From NCBI RefSeq assembly GCF_038050405.1, contig NZ_CP150900.1, positions 1,054,001 through 1,118,000 on the forward strand: a DNA stretch of 64,000 nt, written 5' to 3'. Both the position numbers and the translations under genes were made by a program. The notes beneath the pieces were generated by a model, which did not search any database, was not told where the DNA came from, and saw nothing but the letters and a program-made list of their open reading frames with translations. The DNA comes from Paraburkholderia sp. IMGN_8. Lineage in GTDB: Bacteria > Pseudomonadota > Gammaproteobacteria > Burkholderiales > Burkholderiaceae. This document shows positions 34,081-45,100 of the stretch, in pieces (position 1 is the first letter of the stretch; every line of letters begins with the position of its first letter).

Positions 34081-35511
34081 ATGAAACGACATGCCGTGTG
34101 GGCGAGCATGGTGCTCGCCGCTGCACTGGCGCTGGCGGGGTGGCCTCAACTGGCGTCGGCGGCTACGCTCGACGGCGCGACGTTGTCGGCGCTGTGGGGT
34201 TTGCCGTTTGCCGGCGTGCTGCTGTCGATCGCGGTGTTTCCGCTGATCGTGCCGGCCTTCTGGCATCACCATTTCGGCAAGATCGCGGCGGCGTGGGCGC
34301 TGGTGTTTCTGGTGCCGTTTGCGCTGACGTTCGGCGCGGGCGTCGCATTTGGCACGCTGGTGCACGCGCTTCTCGAAGAATACGTGCCGTTCATCGTGCT
34401 GCTGGCCGCGCTCTACACGGTGGCGGGCGGTATCTGCGTGCGCGGCAATCTGCATGGCACGCCGCGTTTGAACACGGCGATTCTCGCGCTCGGCACCGTG
34501 CTCGCCAGCATCATGGGCACGACCGGCGCGGCGATGCTGCTGATCCGCCCATTGCTGCGCGCCAACGACAACCGCAAGCACGTCGTGCACGTGGTGGTGT
34601 TCTTCATCTTTCTGGTGGCGAACGCGGGCGGCTCGCTATCGCCGCTCGGCGACCCGCCGCTCTTTCTCGGCTTCCTGCAGGGCGTCAGCTTCTTCTGGAC
34701 CACCACGCATCTGGCGTTGCCAATGCTGTTCGTTTGCGCCGTGCTGCTCGTGGCGTTCTATGCGCTCGACTCGTACTATTTTCATCGGGTCGAGGAAGAG
34801 CGTTCACGCTTTCTCGACCCGACGCCTGATTCGCCGCCTCTCGGCATAGACGGCAAGGTCAATTTCCTGCTTCTCGCCGCGGTGATCGCGTTGGTGCTGA
34901 TGAGCGGGCTCTGGAAGCCGGGCGTCGAGTTCGACGTGTTCGGCACGCACGTCGCCTTGCAGAATGCCGTGCGCGACGCCGCGCTGATCGGCATCACCTT
35001 GCTCTCGCTGGCGTTGACACCGCGTGCGGCGCGCGCGGGCAATGACTTCAATTGGGCGCCGATCAAAGAGGTCGCCAAACTGTTCGCCGGCATCTTCGTG
35101 ACGATCGCGCCGGTCATCACGATTTTGCGTGCCGGCGAGGCGGGCGCGTTCGCGGGCATCGTCCATCTGCTCAACGATTCCGCCGGCCAGCCACACGACG
35201 CGATGTACTTCTGGGCGACCGGCCTGCTATCGTCGTTTCTCGACAATGCGCCGACCTACCTGGTGTTCTTCAACCTGGCCGGCGGCGACGCGCAGACGTT
35301 GATGACCACCGGCGCCACGACGCTCGCGGCGATTTCGGCCGGCGCGGTGTTCATGGGTGCGAACAGCTATATCGGCAACGCGCCGAACTTCATGGTGAAA
35401 GCGATTGCGGAATCGCGCGGCGTTCGCATGCCGAGTTTTTTTGCGTATCTTGGCTGGTCCGGCGCGGTGCTGATGCCGCTCTTTCTCGTCACCGGCTGGC
35501 TGTTTTTCTGA
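34081..35511 (+). CDS. NhaD-type Na+/H+ antiporter (ion transporter superfamily)
   Basis: 476 residues with a possible signal or first helix and about 12-13 membrane segments. Motifs: LFLGFLQGVSFFW after NAGGSLSPLGDPPLF, FLDNAPTYLVFFNLAGGDAQ, and GANSYIGNAPNFMVKAIAES, the paired discontinuous helices of the ion transporter superfamily. Related to NhaD and citrate/arsenite carriers; sodium/proton exchange is the best guess. Lies 77 nt after the LutC-like gene and 55 nt before a hydroxyacid dehydrogenase gene. Confidence 0.82.
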   Translation: MKRHAVWASMVLAAALALAGWPQLASAATLDGATLSALWGLPFAGVLLSIAVFPLIVPAFWHHHFGKIAAAWALVFLVPFALTFGAGVAFGTLVHALLEEYVPFIVLLAALYTVAGGICVRGNLHGTPRLNTAILALGTVLASIMGTTGAAMLLIRPLLRANDNRKHVVHVVVFFIFLVANAGGSLSPLGDPPLFLGFLQGVSFFWTTTHLALPMLFVCAVLLVAFYALDSYYFHRVEEERSRFLDPTPDSPPLGIDGKVNFLLLAAVIALVLMSGLWKPGVEFDVFGTHVALQNAVRDAALIGITLLSLALTPRAARAGNDFNWAPIKEVAKLFAGIFVTIAPVITILRAGEAGAFAGIVHLLNDSAGQPHDAMYFWATGLLSSFLDNAPTYLVFFNLAGGDAQTLMTTGATTLAAISAGAVFMGANSYIGNAPNFMVKAIAESRGVRMPSFFAYLGWSGAVLMPLFLVTGWLFF

Positions 35512-35565
35512 CGTTGTTTTTGACGCCGAGGCAATTGAACTCGACGCGCTATTCGGAGAATTGCA

Positions 35566-36555
35566 ATGCAGAAGATCCTTGTCGCCCGTCCGATCTTTCC
35601 CGATGTGATCGAACGGCTCAAACAGTATTTCGACGTCGACTGGAACCAGGGCGACGTGTTGTCCGCCGACGAGTTGACGCGCCGTCTCGCGGATAAAGAC
35701 GGCGCGCTGACTGCAGGCGATCCGGTCGGCCCGGCAGAACTCGCTGCGGCGCCGCGTCTGCGGGCGGTGTCGAACATGGCGGTGGGCTACAACAACTTCG
35801 ACATGGCGGCGTTCAACGCGGCCAACGTGCTCGGCACCAACACGCCGGACGTGCTGAACGAATCGACCGCCGATTTCGGCTGGGCGCTGATGATGGCGGC
35901 GGCGCGCCGCATCGCCGAATCGGAACACTGGTTGCGCGCGGGCAAATGGCAGAAGTGGGCGTACGACGGCTTTCTCGGCACGGATCTGTACGGCTCGACG
36001 CTCGGCGTGGTCGGTATGGGCCGGATCGGCCAGGCGCTGGCCCGTCGCGCGAAAGGCTTCAACATGCAGGTGATCTACCACAACCGTTCGCGTGTCGCGC
36101 CGGAGATCGAAGCGGAGTTGAGCGCGGAATACGTGTCCAAGCAAGACCTGCTGCGGCGCGCCGATCACGTGGTGCTCGTATTGCCCTATACGAAGGAAAA
36201 CCATCACACCATCGGCGCGGCCGAACTCGCGCAGATGAAGCCGACTGCAACGCTCACCAACATCGCGCGCGGCGGCATTGTCGACGACGCGGCGCTGGTC
36301 GAGGCGCTACGCACCAGGCAGATTGCTGCGGCTGGTCTGGATGTCTATGAAGGCGAGCCGAATCTGAATCCCGCTTTGCTGACCGTGCCGAATGTCGTGC
36401 TGACGCCGCACATTGCCAGCGCGACCGAAGCGACGCGCCGCGCCATGGCGAACCTCGCCGCCGACAACCTGATCGCGGCGCTGGGTGAGGGCCCGCGCGC
36501 CGGACGTCCGCCGAATCCGATCAACCCCGAGGTGATCGGCAAGGCGCGTTCATGA
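35566..36555 (+). CDS. D-2-hydroxyacid dehydrogenase (glyoxylate/hydroxypyruvate/2-ketogluconate reductase type)
   Basis: 329 residues. NAD(P)-binding VVGMGRIGQALARRAKGF; catalytic Arg in TNIARGGIVDDAALVEAL, Glu in YEGEPNLNP, His in VVLTPHIASATEATR. The N-terminal substrate domain has VGYNNFDMAAF. GhrB/TkrA-like: reduces glyoxylate, hydroxypyruvate or 2-keto-gluconate. Its TGA overlaps the rmuC ATG by 4 nt. Confidence 0.92.
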   Translation: MQKILVARPIFPDVIERLKQYFDVDWNQGDVLSADELTRRLADKDGALTAGDPVGPAELAAAPRLRAVSNMAVGYNNFDMAAFNAANVLGTNTPDVLNESTADFGWALMMAAARRIAESEHWLRAGKWQKWAYDGFLGTDLYGSTLGVVGMGRIGQALARRAKGFNMQVIYHNRSRVAPEIEAELSAEYVSKQDLLRRADHVVLVLPYTKENHHTIGAAELAQMKPTATLTNIARGGIVDDAALVEALRTRQIAAAGLDVYEGEPNLNPALLTVPNVVLTPHIASATEATRRAMANLAADNLIAALGEGPRAGRPPNPINPEVIGKARS

Positions 36556-38000
36556 CAATGATTCTGGCGGCGGCCGTGGCAGTGCTGGCGGTCGCATTGG
36601 TCATCGCGTTGGCGTTGCTGATGCGCGGCAATAGCCGCGCTGATGAAAATGAGCAGTTCGAGGTGCTCGGCGAGCGCATCGACGCCGCGGCAGCAACGCA
36701 GTCGCACGCTTACGAGCGGCTCGAACGGCAACTGCGCAATGACATCACCGAGACGGCGCGCGTGTCGCGTACCGAGTTGGGCAGCGGCTTCGCGCAGTTT
36801 CAACAAACGCTGGCGTCGCAGTTCAGCAGTATGACGACGGTGCAAGGCAGCAAGATCGACGGCTTCGCGCAGCAGCTCGACGCGGTGCGTCACAGCCTGC
36901 AACAGCAGGCGCAACAGGCGCGCGACGAACAAGGCCGAACGCTCAAGCAGTTCGGCGAGACACTGACCTTGCAATTGGGTCAGCTCACGGAGGCAAACGA
37001 TCGCCGCTTCGCCGAAGTGCGCGCCACCATCGAGCAGCGGCTGAAAGACATCGAGGCGAACAATTCGACCAAGCTCGAAGAAATGCGCCGCACCGTCGAC
37101 GAAAAGTTGCACGCAACGCTGGAGCAGCGCCTCGGCGAATCGTTCAAGCAGGTGTCCGACCGGTTGGAGCAGGTGCATCGCGGCCTGGGTGAAATGCAGA
37201 CGCTGGCTGCCGGCGTCGGCGATCTGAAGAAGGTGCTGACCAACGTCAAGACGCGCGGCACATGGGGCGAGGTGCAGCTCGAAGCGTTGCTCGAACAACT
37301 GCTCACCGCGGATCAATACGCGAAGAATGTCGCGACCGTGCCGAAGAGCGCCGATCGCGTCGAATTCGCGATCAAGTTGCCGGGCCGCGCTGAGACGGGC
37401 GGCGCGGCCACGCCGGTCTGGTTGCCGATCGACGCCAAGTTCCCACGCGAAGACTACGAGCGCTTGATCGAAGCGCAGGAACGCGCCGATCCGGTCGCGG
37501 TGGAGGATGCGTCGCGCGCGCTCGAAGCACGGATTCGCGCCGAGGCGCGCACGATTGCGGAGAAGTATGTGTCGCCGCCGCACACCACCGATTTCGCGCT
37601 GCTGTTCCTGCCAACCGAAGGCCTATACGCGGAAATCCTGCGGCGGCCGGGCCTGACCGACCTGCTGCAACGCGACTATCGCGTGACGATTGCCGGTCCG
37701 ACCACGCTGACCGCGTTGCTCAACAGCTTGCAGATGGGCTTCCGCACGCTCGCGATCGAGAAGCGTTCGAGCGAGGTGTGGCAGGTGCTCGGCGCGGTCA
37801 AGACGGAGTTCGGCAAATTCGGCGACGTGCTGGCAAAGACCAAGGCGCAGCTGGAAACCGTCACCCGTTCGATTGAAGCCGCGGAAACGCGTACCCGTGC
37901 GATGAACCGCAAGCTGCGCGACGTCGAGGCGTTGCCGGGTGAAGAGGCGAGCGGGGTGCTCGGCGATGCGCTGTCAGGCGTGGATCCCGACGAGCAGTAG
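36552..38000 (+). CDS. rmuC: DNA recombination protein RmuC
   Basis: 482 residues: an N-terminal membrane anchor (~1-22), a long coiled coil (~30-205), then the RmuC nuclease-like domain (~215-440) with TRGTWGEVQLEALLEQLLTA, LPIDAKFPREDYERLIEAQE and TTEGLYAEIL-type blocks (LPTEGLYAEILRRPG). Limits DNA inversions at repeats and replication errors. ATG overlaps the preceding gene's stop. Confidence 0.94.
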   Translation: MTMILAAAVAVLAVALVIALALLMRGNSRADENEQFEVLGERIDAAAATQSHAYERLERQLRNDITETARVSRTELGSGFAQFQQTLASQFSSMTTVQGSKIDGFAQQLDAVRHSLQQQAQQARDEQGRTLKQFGETLTLQLGQLTEANDRRFAEVRATIEQRLKDIEANNSTKLEEMRRTVDEKLHATLEQRLGESFKQVSDRLEQVHRGLGEMQTLAAGVGDLKKVLTNVKTRGTWGEVQLEALLEQLLTADQYAKNVATVPKSADRVEFAIKLPGRAETGGAATPVWLPIDAKFPREDYERLIEAQERADPVAVEDASRALEARIRAEARTIAEKYVSPPHTTDFALLFLPTEGLYAEILRRPGLTDLLQRDYRVTIAGPTTLTALLNSLQMGFRTLAIEKRSSEVWQVLGAVKTEFGKFGDVLAKTKAQLETVTRSIEAAETRTRAMNRKLRDVEALPGEEASGVLGDALSGVDPDEQ

Positions 38001-38019
38001 AGTGGCTTGGTTCAGTGAC

Positions 38020-38529
38020 TTAGTTCGAGGCAGTGCCGGTGCCTGCCGCAGAGGTGGCGGCCAATTGTTCGAGCGCATCGCCCGCCAGCCGTACGACGCG
38101 CCAATCCGGCATGACCATCGCACCCATCTTCTCGTAGAAGCTGATGGCCTGCTGGTTCCAGTCGAGCACGGTCCATTCAAAGCGTCCGCACTGCCGCTCG
38201 ACTGCCAGCGCTGCCAGCCGGGCGAGCAGCGCAGTGCCGAGGCCGCTGCCGCGTTGGCTCGGTTGCACGTAGAGGTCCTCGAGATACAGGCCACGCTTGC
38301 CGACGAAACTCGAGTAATTGTGGAAGAACAGCGCATAGCCGACGATGCGTCCTTCGTCTTCCGCAACCAGCGCTTCGATCGATGGCCGCACGCCGAATAG
38401 CGCATCGCGCAGACCGTCTTCGGTCGCGACAAATACGTGCGTGAGGCTTTCGAATTCTGCCAGCTCGTACGTCAGCGCGAAGATCGCGCCGGCGTCCGCT
38501 GGCGTCGCGCTGCGAATCGTCGCGGTCAT
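38020..38529 (-). CDS. GNAT-family N-acetyltransferase
   Basis: 169 residues. The acetyl-CoA-binding motif A is VQPSQRGSGLGTALLARLAA at ~95-114, preceded by LYLEDLYV. The layout resembles diamine (spermidine/putrescine) acetyltransferases, and EWTVLDWNQQAISFYEKMGA is motif B of that group. The start codon overlaps the stop of the upstream membrane-protein gene by one base (TAATG). Confidence 0.9.
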   Translation of the reverse strand: MTATIRSATPADAGAIFALTYELAEFESLTHVFVATEDGLRDALFGVRPSIEALVAEDEGRIVGYALFFHNYSSFVGKRGLYLEDLYVQPSQRGSGLGTALLARLAALAVERQCGRFEWTVLDWNQQAISFYEKMGAMVMPDWRVVRLAGDALEQLAATSAAGTGTASN

Positions 38530-38804
38530 TACGCTTCTTCCGGCGCGTCGGTCAGCTGGATTTCAATGCCACCGAAGCGCGATGCGACCCAGTTGTACGC
38601 GTGGCACGCAATCCACAACAGGATGAAACCGAGGATCGCGTTCAGCAGCAGCGCGCTGAACACCGTGCTCAGTTCAACCTTGCCGTAGCGCACGAACGCG
38701 ACCAGCACGCCGAGCAGCACGATCGGCACCGAGAACGTCAGGTACACGAGGATGAGTGCTTTGGCCGTCTGTCCCGGTGCAATGAACGAGATCTGTTTTT
38801 TCAT
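38529..38804 (-). CDS. Small inner-membrane protein of unknown function
   Basis: 91 residues from the ATG at 38804 (a TTG at 38813 is possible). Two membrane helices: ALILVYLTFSVPIVLLGVLV and VFSALLLNAILGFILLWIAC, then a short acidic tail. Coupled by one base to the acetyltransferase gene. No function recognised. Confidence 0.75.
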   Translation of the reverse strand: MKKQISFIAPGQTAKALILVYLTFSVPIVLLGVLVAFVRYGKVELSTVFSALLLNAILGFILLWIACHAYNWVASRFGGIEIQLTDAPEEA

Positions 38805-38868
38805 GTATGTCAAACCCGTATGTCGTAGTAGTGGTGGGTAATGTGGCTAATGCGAGGCAAATCAGGCG

Positions 38869-40170
38869 TTAGATAAGACCATCGAACAGCATGATATCGA
38901 CGCGTTCACCCTCGGCAATATCCGCTTCGTCGTGCCCAAGTACGATGAAACAATTCGCTTCGCTCATCGAGCTCAGCACGCCGGAGCTTTGCGAGCCGGT
39001 CGGCGTGACGTGCCATTGACCGTTCGCGCCCTGTTCGGCCACGCCGCGCTGGTATTCAGTGCGGCCCGCGCGTTTACGGATTGCCCGGCGGCTCGCAGCA
39101 TGAATGAGCGGCAGCGCTTGCGGCGTCGCGCCGGACATCCGCAGCAGCGCCTCGCGCACGATTTGATAGAACGTCACCATGACCGCGACCGGATTGCCCG
39201 GTAAGCCGAAGAATAGCGCAGGCAGCCCGAGACCCGGATGCGCGCCGGACCAGACGCGGCCGAAAGCGAGCGGCCGGCCCGGACGCATCGCCAGACTCCA
39301 GAAGGCGACATCGCCGAATGTCTGCAGCAACTGCTTGGTGAAATCCGCTTCGCCGACCGAGACGCCGCCGGAGGTCAGCACCACGTCCGCGCTGGCAGCG
39401 GCGCTGCGTAACGCGGCTTCGAGCGCGGCAGGCTGGTCGCGCACCACGCCCAGATCGAGCGTGTCCACGTTCAGGCGCCGGAGCATCGCATACAGCGTGT
39501 AGCGATTGCTGTCGTACACCGAGCCCGGGTCGAGCGGCTCGCCGAGCGAGCGCAATTCGTCGCCGGTCGAGAAGAAGGCGACACGCAAACGCCGCCGCAC
39601 GCTGAGCTCGCCGATACCGAGCGACGCCAGCAAGCCGAGATCCGATGCGCGCATGATACGGCCGGCTCGCAGCGCCGCATGACCGCGAGCAAGGTCTTCA
39701 CCTGCGAGGCGCCGGTTGGCGCCGGCTGACAGGGCGTTCGCAGCGAAACGGATGGTCGCGGTGCCGCTGCCGCGCTCGACGAGCTCCTGCGGCACGACGG
39801 TATCGCAATCGGCCGGCATGCAGGCGCCTGTCATCACGTGCACGCATTGCGCCGCCTCGACGCGGCCCGCGAACGGATGGCCCGCCAAGGCCTTGCCAAC
39901 GATGGTCAGGTCGACCGTGGACGCACCGGTTGCCAGCGCCGCGCGGTTGAACGCGTAGCCGTCCATTGCCGAGTTGTCGTGCGCGGGGACGTTGATCGGC
40001 GACACGATGTCGGCGGCCAGCACGCGGTCGAGTGCGTCGCGCAGCGGCACGCGTTCGATTGCCGTGACCGGCGTGGCCCACTCGCGGACGATCGCCTGGG
40101 CGGCCGAAACGGGTAGCGCGTGGGGATCGTACTGCGCGACGCAGCGGGAAAATTCGTTAAGCGTAGTCAT
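38869..40170 (-). CDS. moeA: Molybdopterin molybdenumtransferase
   Basis: 433 residues. Inserts molybdate into adenylylated molybdopterin, the last step of cofactor assembly. Family blocks: PINVPAHDNSAMDGYAF, VLTSGGVSVGEADFTKQLL (the MoeA core with substrate-binding Asp), PGRPLAFGRV and FGLPGNPVAVMVTFY. Third of the moaA-mobA-moeA set on this strand. Confidence 0.96.
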   Translation of the reverse strand: MTTLNEFSRCVAQYDPHALPVSAAQAIVREWATPVTAIERVPLRDALDRVLAADIVSPINVPAHDNSAMDGYAFNRAALATGASTVDLTIVGKALAGHPFAGRVEAAQCVHVMTGACMPADCDTVVPQELVERGSGTATIRFAANALSAGANRRLAGEDLARGHAALRAGRIMRASDLGLLASLGIGELSVRRRLRVAFFSTGDELRSLGEPLDPGSVYDSNRYTLYAMLRRLNVDTLDLGVVRDQPAALEAALRSAAASADVVLTSGGVSVGEADFTKQLLQTFGDVAFWSLAMRPGRPLAFGRVWSGAHPGLGLPALFFGLPGNPVAVMVTFYQIVREALLRMSGATPQALPLIHAASRRAIRKRAGRTEYQRGVAEQGANGQWHVTPTGSQSSGVLSSMSEANCFIVLGHDEADIAEGERVDIMLFDGLI

Positions 40171-40244
40171 GAAGAGCTAGACGTCGCGACCGGAGGCGGG
40201 ACCGGTATTTGCCATACGGCCGGAGCAGGATTTCAACCGGGGCC

Positions 40245-40859
40245 TCAACAACGTTCGAGGTCGGCGAGTTCTTGTAACGAATTGATATTGTAAAACGCGC
40301 GCTCGTCGGTAAAGGCGACTTCCACCGTCTTGTGGCGCGCGTACCACGCGCGAACCTTCCGTTCACCGGCTTCCAGAAAGGCCGACAGGTCGTCGGCCAG
40401 ACTCGTGCGCAACAACGCGAACACCGGATGGAGCGAGACGTTGCCCTCGGCATCCGCGGTGGTGACGGTGGCCAGGTCGGCCTGGTTGGTGTCGAGGGCG
40501 TGCGCGAGGCGGGCGGCGAGGTCGGCGGGCAACCCCGGCGTGTCGCACGGTGCGCTCAGAACATACGGAGTGTTGGCCGCGCGCAACCCGGCGAGCAGGC
40601 CTGCCAGGGGTCCCGGAAAGCCGGGCAGGGTATCGGCAACGACCTTGGCGCCGAACGCTGCACCGAGTGCGGTGTAGGCGTCGGCGTGGCGATTGGCGCT
40701 GATGAGCAGGGCGCCAGTCTGCGGCGCGATTCGTTTCAGCACATGAGAAGCGAGCGGCTCGCCGTGCAGCAGTTGCAGCCCCTTGTCGACGCCGCCCATA
40801 CGCATGCCGCGTCCGCCCGCGAGGACCAGACCGGTGATGTGTTCGCGCGCTGGACTCAT
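40245..40859 (-). CDS. mobA: Molybdenum cofactor guanylyltransferase
   Basis: 204 residues. Attaches GMP to molybdenum cofactor to give the MGD form. The GTP-binding start is LVLAGGRGMRMGGVDKGLQL, with PFPGPLAGLLAG-like (FPGPLAGLLAGLRAA) and APCDTPGLPADLA following. 12 nt after the moaA stop. Confidence 0.94.
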   Translation of the reverse strand: MSPAREHITGLVLAGGRGMRMGGVDKGLQLLHGEPLASHVLKRIAPQTGALLISANRHADAYTALGAAFGAKVVADTLPGFPGPLAGLLAGLRAANTPYVLSAPCDTPGLPADLAARLAHALDTNQADLATVTTADAEGNVSLHPVFALLRTSLADDLSAFLEAGERKVRAWYARHKTVEVAFTDERAFYNINSLQELADLERC

Positions 40860-40871
40860 GCGTCCGGCCGC

Positions 40872-41981
40872 TTAGCCGCCGATGTACGACATTTCGACAC
40901 GGCGGCCATCCTGCGCGTGCGCCTCTGCTGTATTACTGCCGCGCAATTCCGAATAGCGGTCGGTGCGGCCTTGCCAGATTTCGGCGACGGCGGTGGCGAT
41001 AGCCGCATCGCTCGCGCCGCCGCGCAACAGTGCGCGCAGATCATGGCCCGACGACGCGAACAGGCACAGATACAGCTTGCCCTCAGTCGACAGCCGCGCT
41101 CGCGTGCAACTGCCGCAAAACGCGCGCGTGACACTCGAAATCACGCCGATCTCGCCGCCACCGTCCACGTAACCCCAGCGCTGTGCGGTCTCGCCGGCGC
41201 TATGCGCTTCGAGCGGCACGAGTGGGAAATACTCGGCGACACGCGTCACGACGTCGGCGGACGGCAGCACTTCAGCCATGTTCCAGCCATTTGACGTGCC
41301 GACGTCCATGTATTCGATAAAGCGCAGCACCGCGCCGGAGCCTTTGAAGTGGCGCGCCATCGGCACGATTTCGCTGTCGTTGGTGCCGCGCTTGACGACC
41401 ATGTTGATCTTGATCGGCGCAAGCCCGACTGTCTGGGCTGCGGCGATGCCGTCCAGCACGTCGCCGACTGCGAAGTCGGCGTCGTTCATGCGGCGAAACA
41501 GGTTGTCGTCCAGTGCGTCGAGGCTGACCGTGACACGGGTCAAGCCGGCATCTTTCAGGCTGCGCGCCTTGCGTTCCAGTAGCGAGCCGTTGGTGGTCAG
41601 CGTCAGATCGAGCGGGCGACCCTCTGGCGTGGTCAGTTGCGCGAGCCGCTCGATCAGGAATTCCAGATTCTTGCGCAGCAGCGGCTCGCCGCCTGTCAGC
41701 CGGATTTTCTCAACGCCATGTGCGACGAAGAGCCGCGTCAGGCGCTCGATTTCCTCGAAGCTCAACAGCGCGCTATGCGGCAAAAAGGCATAGTCCTTGT
41801 CGAACACCGCGCGCGGCATACAGTAGACGCAGCGGAAATTGCAGCGATCCGTCACCGAGATGCGCAGGTCACGCAGCGGGCGCGCCAGCGTGTCGTGCAG
41901 TACACCGCTGGGCGCTTGCGCAGGGCCGGAGATGACCGGCACCGCACTGAAATCGGCAACAGGGATGATGCGTCGGGACAT
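40872..41981 (-). CDS. moaA: GTP 3',8-cyclase
   Basis: 369 residues, a radical SAM enzyme that starts molybdopterin synthesis from GTP. N-terminal cluster motif CNFRCVYC; C-terminal cluster Cys residues in [40 protein letters not shown] is the SAM-binding stretch. It ends with the Gly-Gly tail (SYIGG) needed for activity in the family. First gene of the moa/mob/moe group. Confidence 0.96.
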   Translation of the reverse strand: MSRRIIPVADFSAVPVISGPAQAPSGVLHDTLARPLRDLRISVTDRCNFRCVYCMPRAVFDKDYAFLPHSALLSFEEIERLTRLFVAHGVEKIRLTGGEPLLRKNLEFLIERLAQLTTPEGRPLDLTLTTNGSLLERKARSLKDAGLTRVTVSLDALDDNLFRRMNDADFAVGDVLDGIAAAQTVGLAPIKINMVVKRGTNDSEIVPMARHFKGSGAVLRFIEYMDVGTSNGWNMAEVLPSADVVTRVAEYFPLVPLEAHSAGETAQRWGYVDGGGEIGVISSVTRAFCGSCTRARLSTEGKLYLCLFASSGHDLRALLRGGASDAAIATAVAEIWQGRTDRYSELRGSNTAEAHAQDGRRVEMSYIGG

Positions 41982-42126
41982 GAATTGCTTCGATTGGAGC
42001 TTGGTTTGGAACCTGGATCTTCATTCTAGCGGAAATGCATTGAGCCGCCGCCGCACCCCGGGCGCTCTTCGGGTATACCGGGGCGGACATAAAGCGTCCA
42101 ATGCATGGTGTTCCGGCCCCATAAAC

Positions 42127-42151
42127 AAAAAGCCCGCCGGTTAGGGCGGGC
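42127..42151 (-). terminator. Terminator of rne
   Basis: On the minus strand GCCCGCC-CTAACC-GGCGGGC (42132-42151) is followed by five T residues, 22 nt past the rne stop codon. Confidence 0.9.
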
Positions 42152-42173
42152 CTTTCGCATGGCGACGGGCAGC

Positions 42174-45100
42174 TTACTGCGAGTGCTTACCTGTTTCCAC
42201 TTGTTGCATCGGCGCGCTGTCGAGCGGCGGCAACGGTTTGCGCTCGCGCACGACGCGAGCCGGCTTGGTGGTTTGCGCAGCAGCTTCTTGCGCGGCCCGC
42301 AGCTTGTTGGCGTCCGTGTTCACCCAAACGAGGCCGGCCTGTTCCAGCACCGGTTGCAGGGACTCCTCGGATACATAGCTCTTGCGCGGCGCTTGCGGCG
42401 CTGCGGCAACAGGCGCAGGCTCAACGACTGCCGGCTCTGCTGCCGGTGCAACCGCTGCAACGACCGGCTGCGGCTCTACGATCTCCGCTTGCGGCGCCGG
42501 CTGAACTGCCGGTGCTTCGACTGCTTCGACGACAGCAGCCGGGGCCGGTGCAACGACCGGCGCCGGTGCGGCTTGAGCCTCGACGACCGGAGCCGCGACC
42601 GGCGCTTCAACGCGGGTTTCGACCGGCGCTGCAACGGGCGCGTCAACATGGGCCGGTTCGACCAGCGAAACGGTCTCGCTGGCGACTTGCGTGGCCTGCG
42701 CTGCTTCGACAGGCGCGACAGCCGCCGCCTGCACAACCGGCTCGACTGCAGCCGATGCCACCGGCGCTTCAGCGACCGGCGCAACCGTTTCCGCCTTCGC
42801 AGCCGCCTCGACGGCCGGAGCCGGCGTTTCAGTTGCAGCGTGCAGCTCGGTGACGACAGCGGTTTCAGTCGCTACAGCCGCGACCGCCACTTCCGCCGGG
42901 GTCACTGCCTTCACTTCATTGACCTCGACCTTGCGCTCGACCAGTTGATGCGGCGTACGTACCGGCGCTTCGTCGGCCACGTTGCCGCCTTCGGCTTCCG
43001 CGACGTCCGCAGCCAGATTGCCGTTCACGCCATCTTCTTCACGCTCGCGACGGCCACCGCGACGGCCGCGACGGCGGCGACGGCGCTCTTCACCTTCACG
43101 CGCCACCGCTTCCTGATCGACCGGCGCACCGTTTTCGCCCAACGCGGCCTGGTTTTGCGCCAGTTCTTCCGCCGCTTGCGCTTCGTTTTGCGTCAGTGCA
43201 TCAGCGGTTTCCGGTTGCTGCTTGCGGCGCTCGCCGCGTTCACCACGCTCACGGCGTTCGCCACGTTCCTGACGTTCGCCACGCGCTGCGCTTTCCACGG
43301 TTTCGGCACGCTCAATGCCGCGATTGTCACGGCTTTCGCGACCCTCGCGGCCTTCACGCGGCTCGCGGCTCTCGCGCGGTTCGCGGCCTTCACGTGCTTC
43401 GCGCGGCTCACGATTACCACGCGGTTCACGGCCTTCGCGTGTCTCACGACCTTCACGCGGTTCGCGTTCTTCGCGACGCTGCGACGGCTGCTGACCTTGA
43501 GCCTGACGGCCACCCGTCGCGCCTTCGCCGCGGCCCGCTGCATCGCGGCCGCCTGCGCCGCCACGGCGATTGCGGTTGCGATCGCCGCCGCGTTCGCCGG
43601 TGCGCTCACCGCGCTCCGTGCGTTCGCCGCGCTGCGGACGTGCCTGCTTTTCGGTCGTAGCCGGTACGACAGGCGCCGGCGCTGCCGGCTGCATGCCGAA
43701 CAGATTCTTCAACCAGCCGATGAAGCCGCCGCCAGCCGGCGTGACCGCCACCGGAGCCGGGGTTGTTGCCGGACGAACCGGTGCGCTCGGCGCCGGTTTT
43801 TCAGGCGTGATGCCCTTGACCGCCGCTTCCTGCTTCGGCTTCACTTCTTCGGTGCGCTTGCTGTAACCGGTTTCCGATTCCAGTTCGCGGGCCGCTTCTT
43901 CGGCCATCTTCCACGATGCACGCGGTTCGTCGAGGCGCGCGTCGTCGTGACGCAGGCGCTCGAGCTTGTAATGCGGCGTGTCGAGGTGCTTGTTCGGGAT
44001 CAGAACGACGTTGACCTTGAAACGCGATTCGATCTTGTTGATTTCCGCGCGCTTTTCGTTCAACAGGAAGGCGGTCACTTCGACCGGCACCTGGCAGTGG
44101 ATCGCCGCGGTGTTTTCCTTCATCGCTTCTTCCTGAATGATCCGCAGCACTTGCAGCGCGGACGATTCTGTATCGCGGATGTGGCCCGTGCCGTTGCAGC
44201 GCGGGCAGGTCACGTGGCTGCCTTCCGACAGAGCCGGACGCAGACGTTGACGCGACAGTTCCATCAGGCCGAAACGCGAGATCTTGCCCATCTGGACGCG
44301 CGCACGGTCGTGCTTCAAAGCGTCTTTCAGGCGCTGTTCGACTTCGCGCTGGCTCTTGGCCGATTCCATGTCGATGAAGTCGATCACGATCAGACCGCCC
44401 AGGTCGCGCAGGCGCAACTGGCGGGCCACTTCGTCAGCGGCTTCGAGGTTGGTGCGTGCAGCCGTTTCCTCGATGTCGGCGCCCTTGGTGGCGCGCGCCG
44501 AGTTCACGTCGATCGCGACCAGTGCTTCCGTGTGGTCGATCACGATGGCGCCGCCGGATGGCAGCGGAACCGTGCGCGAGTACGCGGTTTCGATCTGGTG
44601 CTCGATCTGGAAGCGCGAGAACAGCGGCACGTCGTCGTGGTAGCGCTTCACCTTGCCGACGTTGTCCGGCATCACGATATCCATGAAGGCGCGGGCCTGG
44701 TCATGGATTTCAGTGGTGTCGATCAGGATTTCGCCGATGTCCGGCTGGAAATAGTCGCGAATCGCGCGGATCACCAGGCTCGATTCGAGATAAATCAGCA
44801 TCGGCTGGCCGGCCGAACCGCTTTGCGACGCCGCTTCGATCGCGCGCCACAGTTGCATCAGGTAGTTCAGGTCCCACTGCAGCTCTTCGGCGGAACGGCC
44901 GATGCCGGCCGTGCGCGCGATGATGCTCATGCCTTCCGGCAGTTGCAGTTGCGCCATGGTTTCGCGCAATTCCTGACGGTCGTCGCCTTCGATCCGGCGC
45001 GACACGCCGCCGCCGCGCGGGTTGTTCGGCATCAAAACGAGATACCGGCCTGCCAGCGAAATGAAAGTGGTGAGGGCCGCGCCCTTGTTGCCGCGCTCTT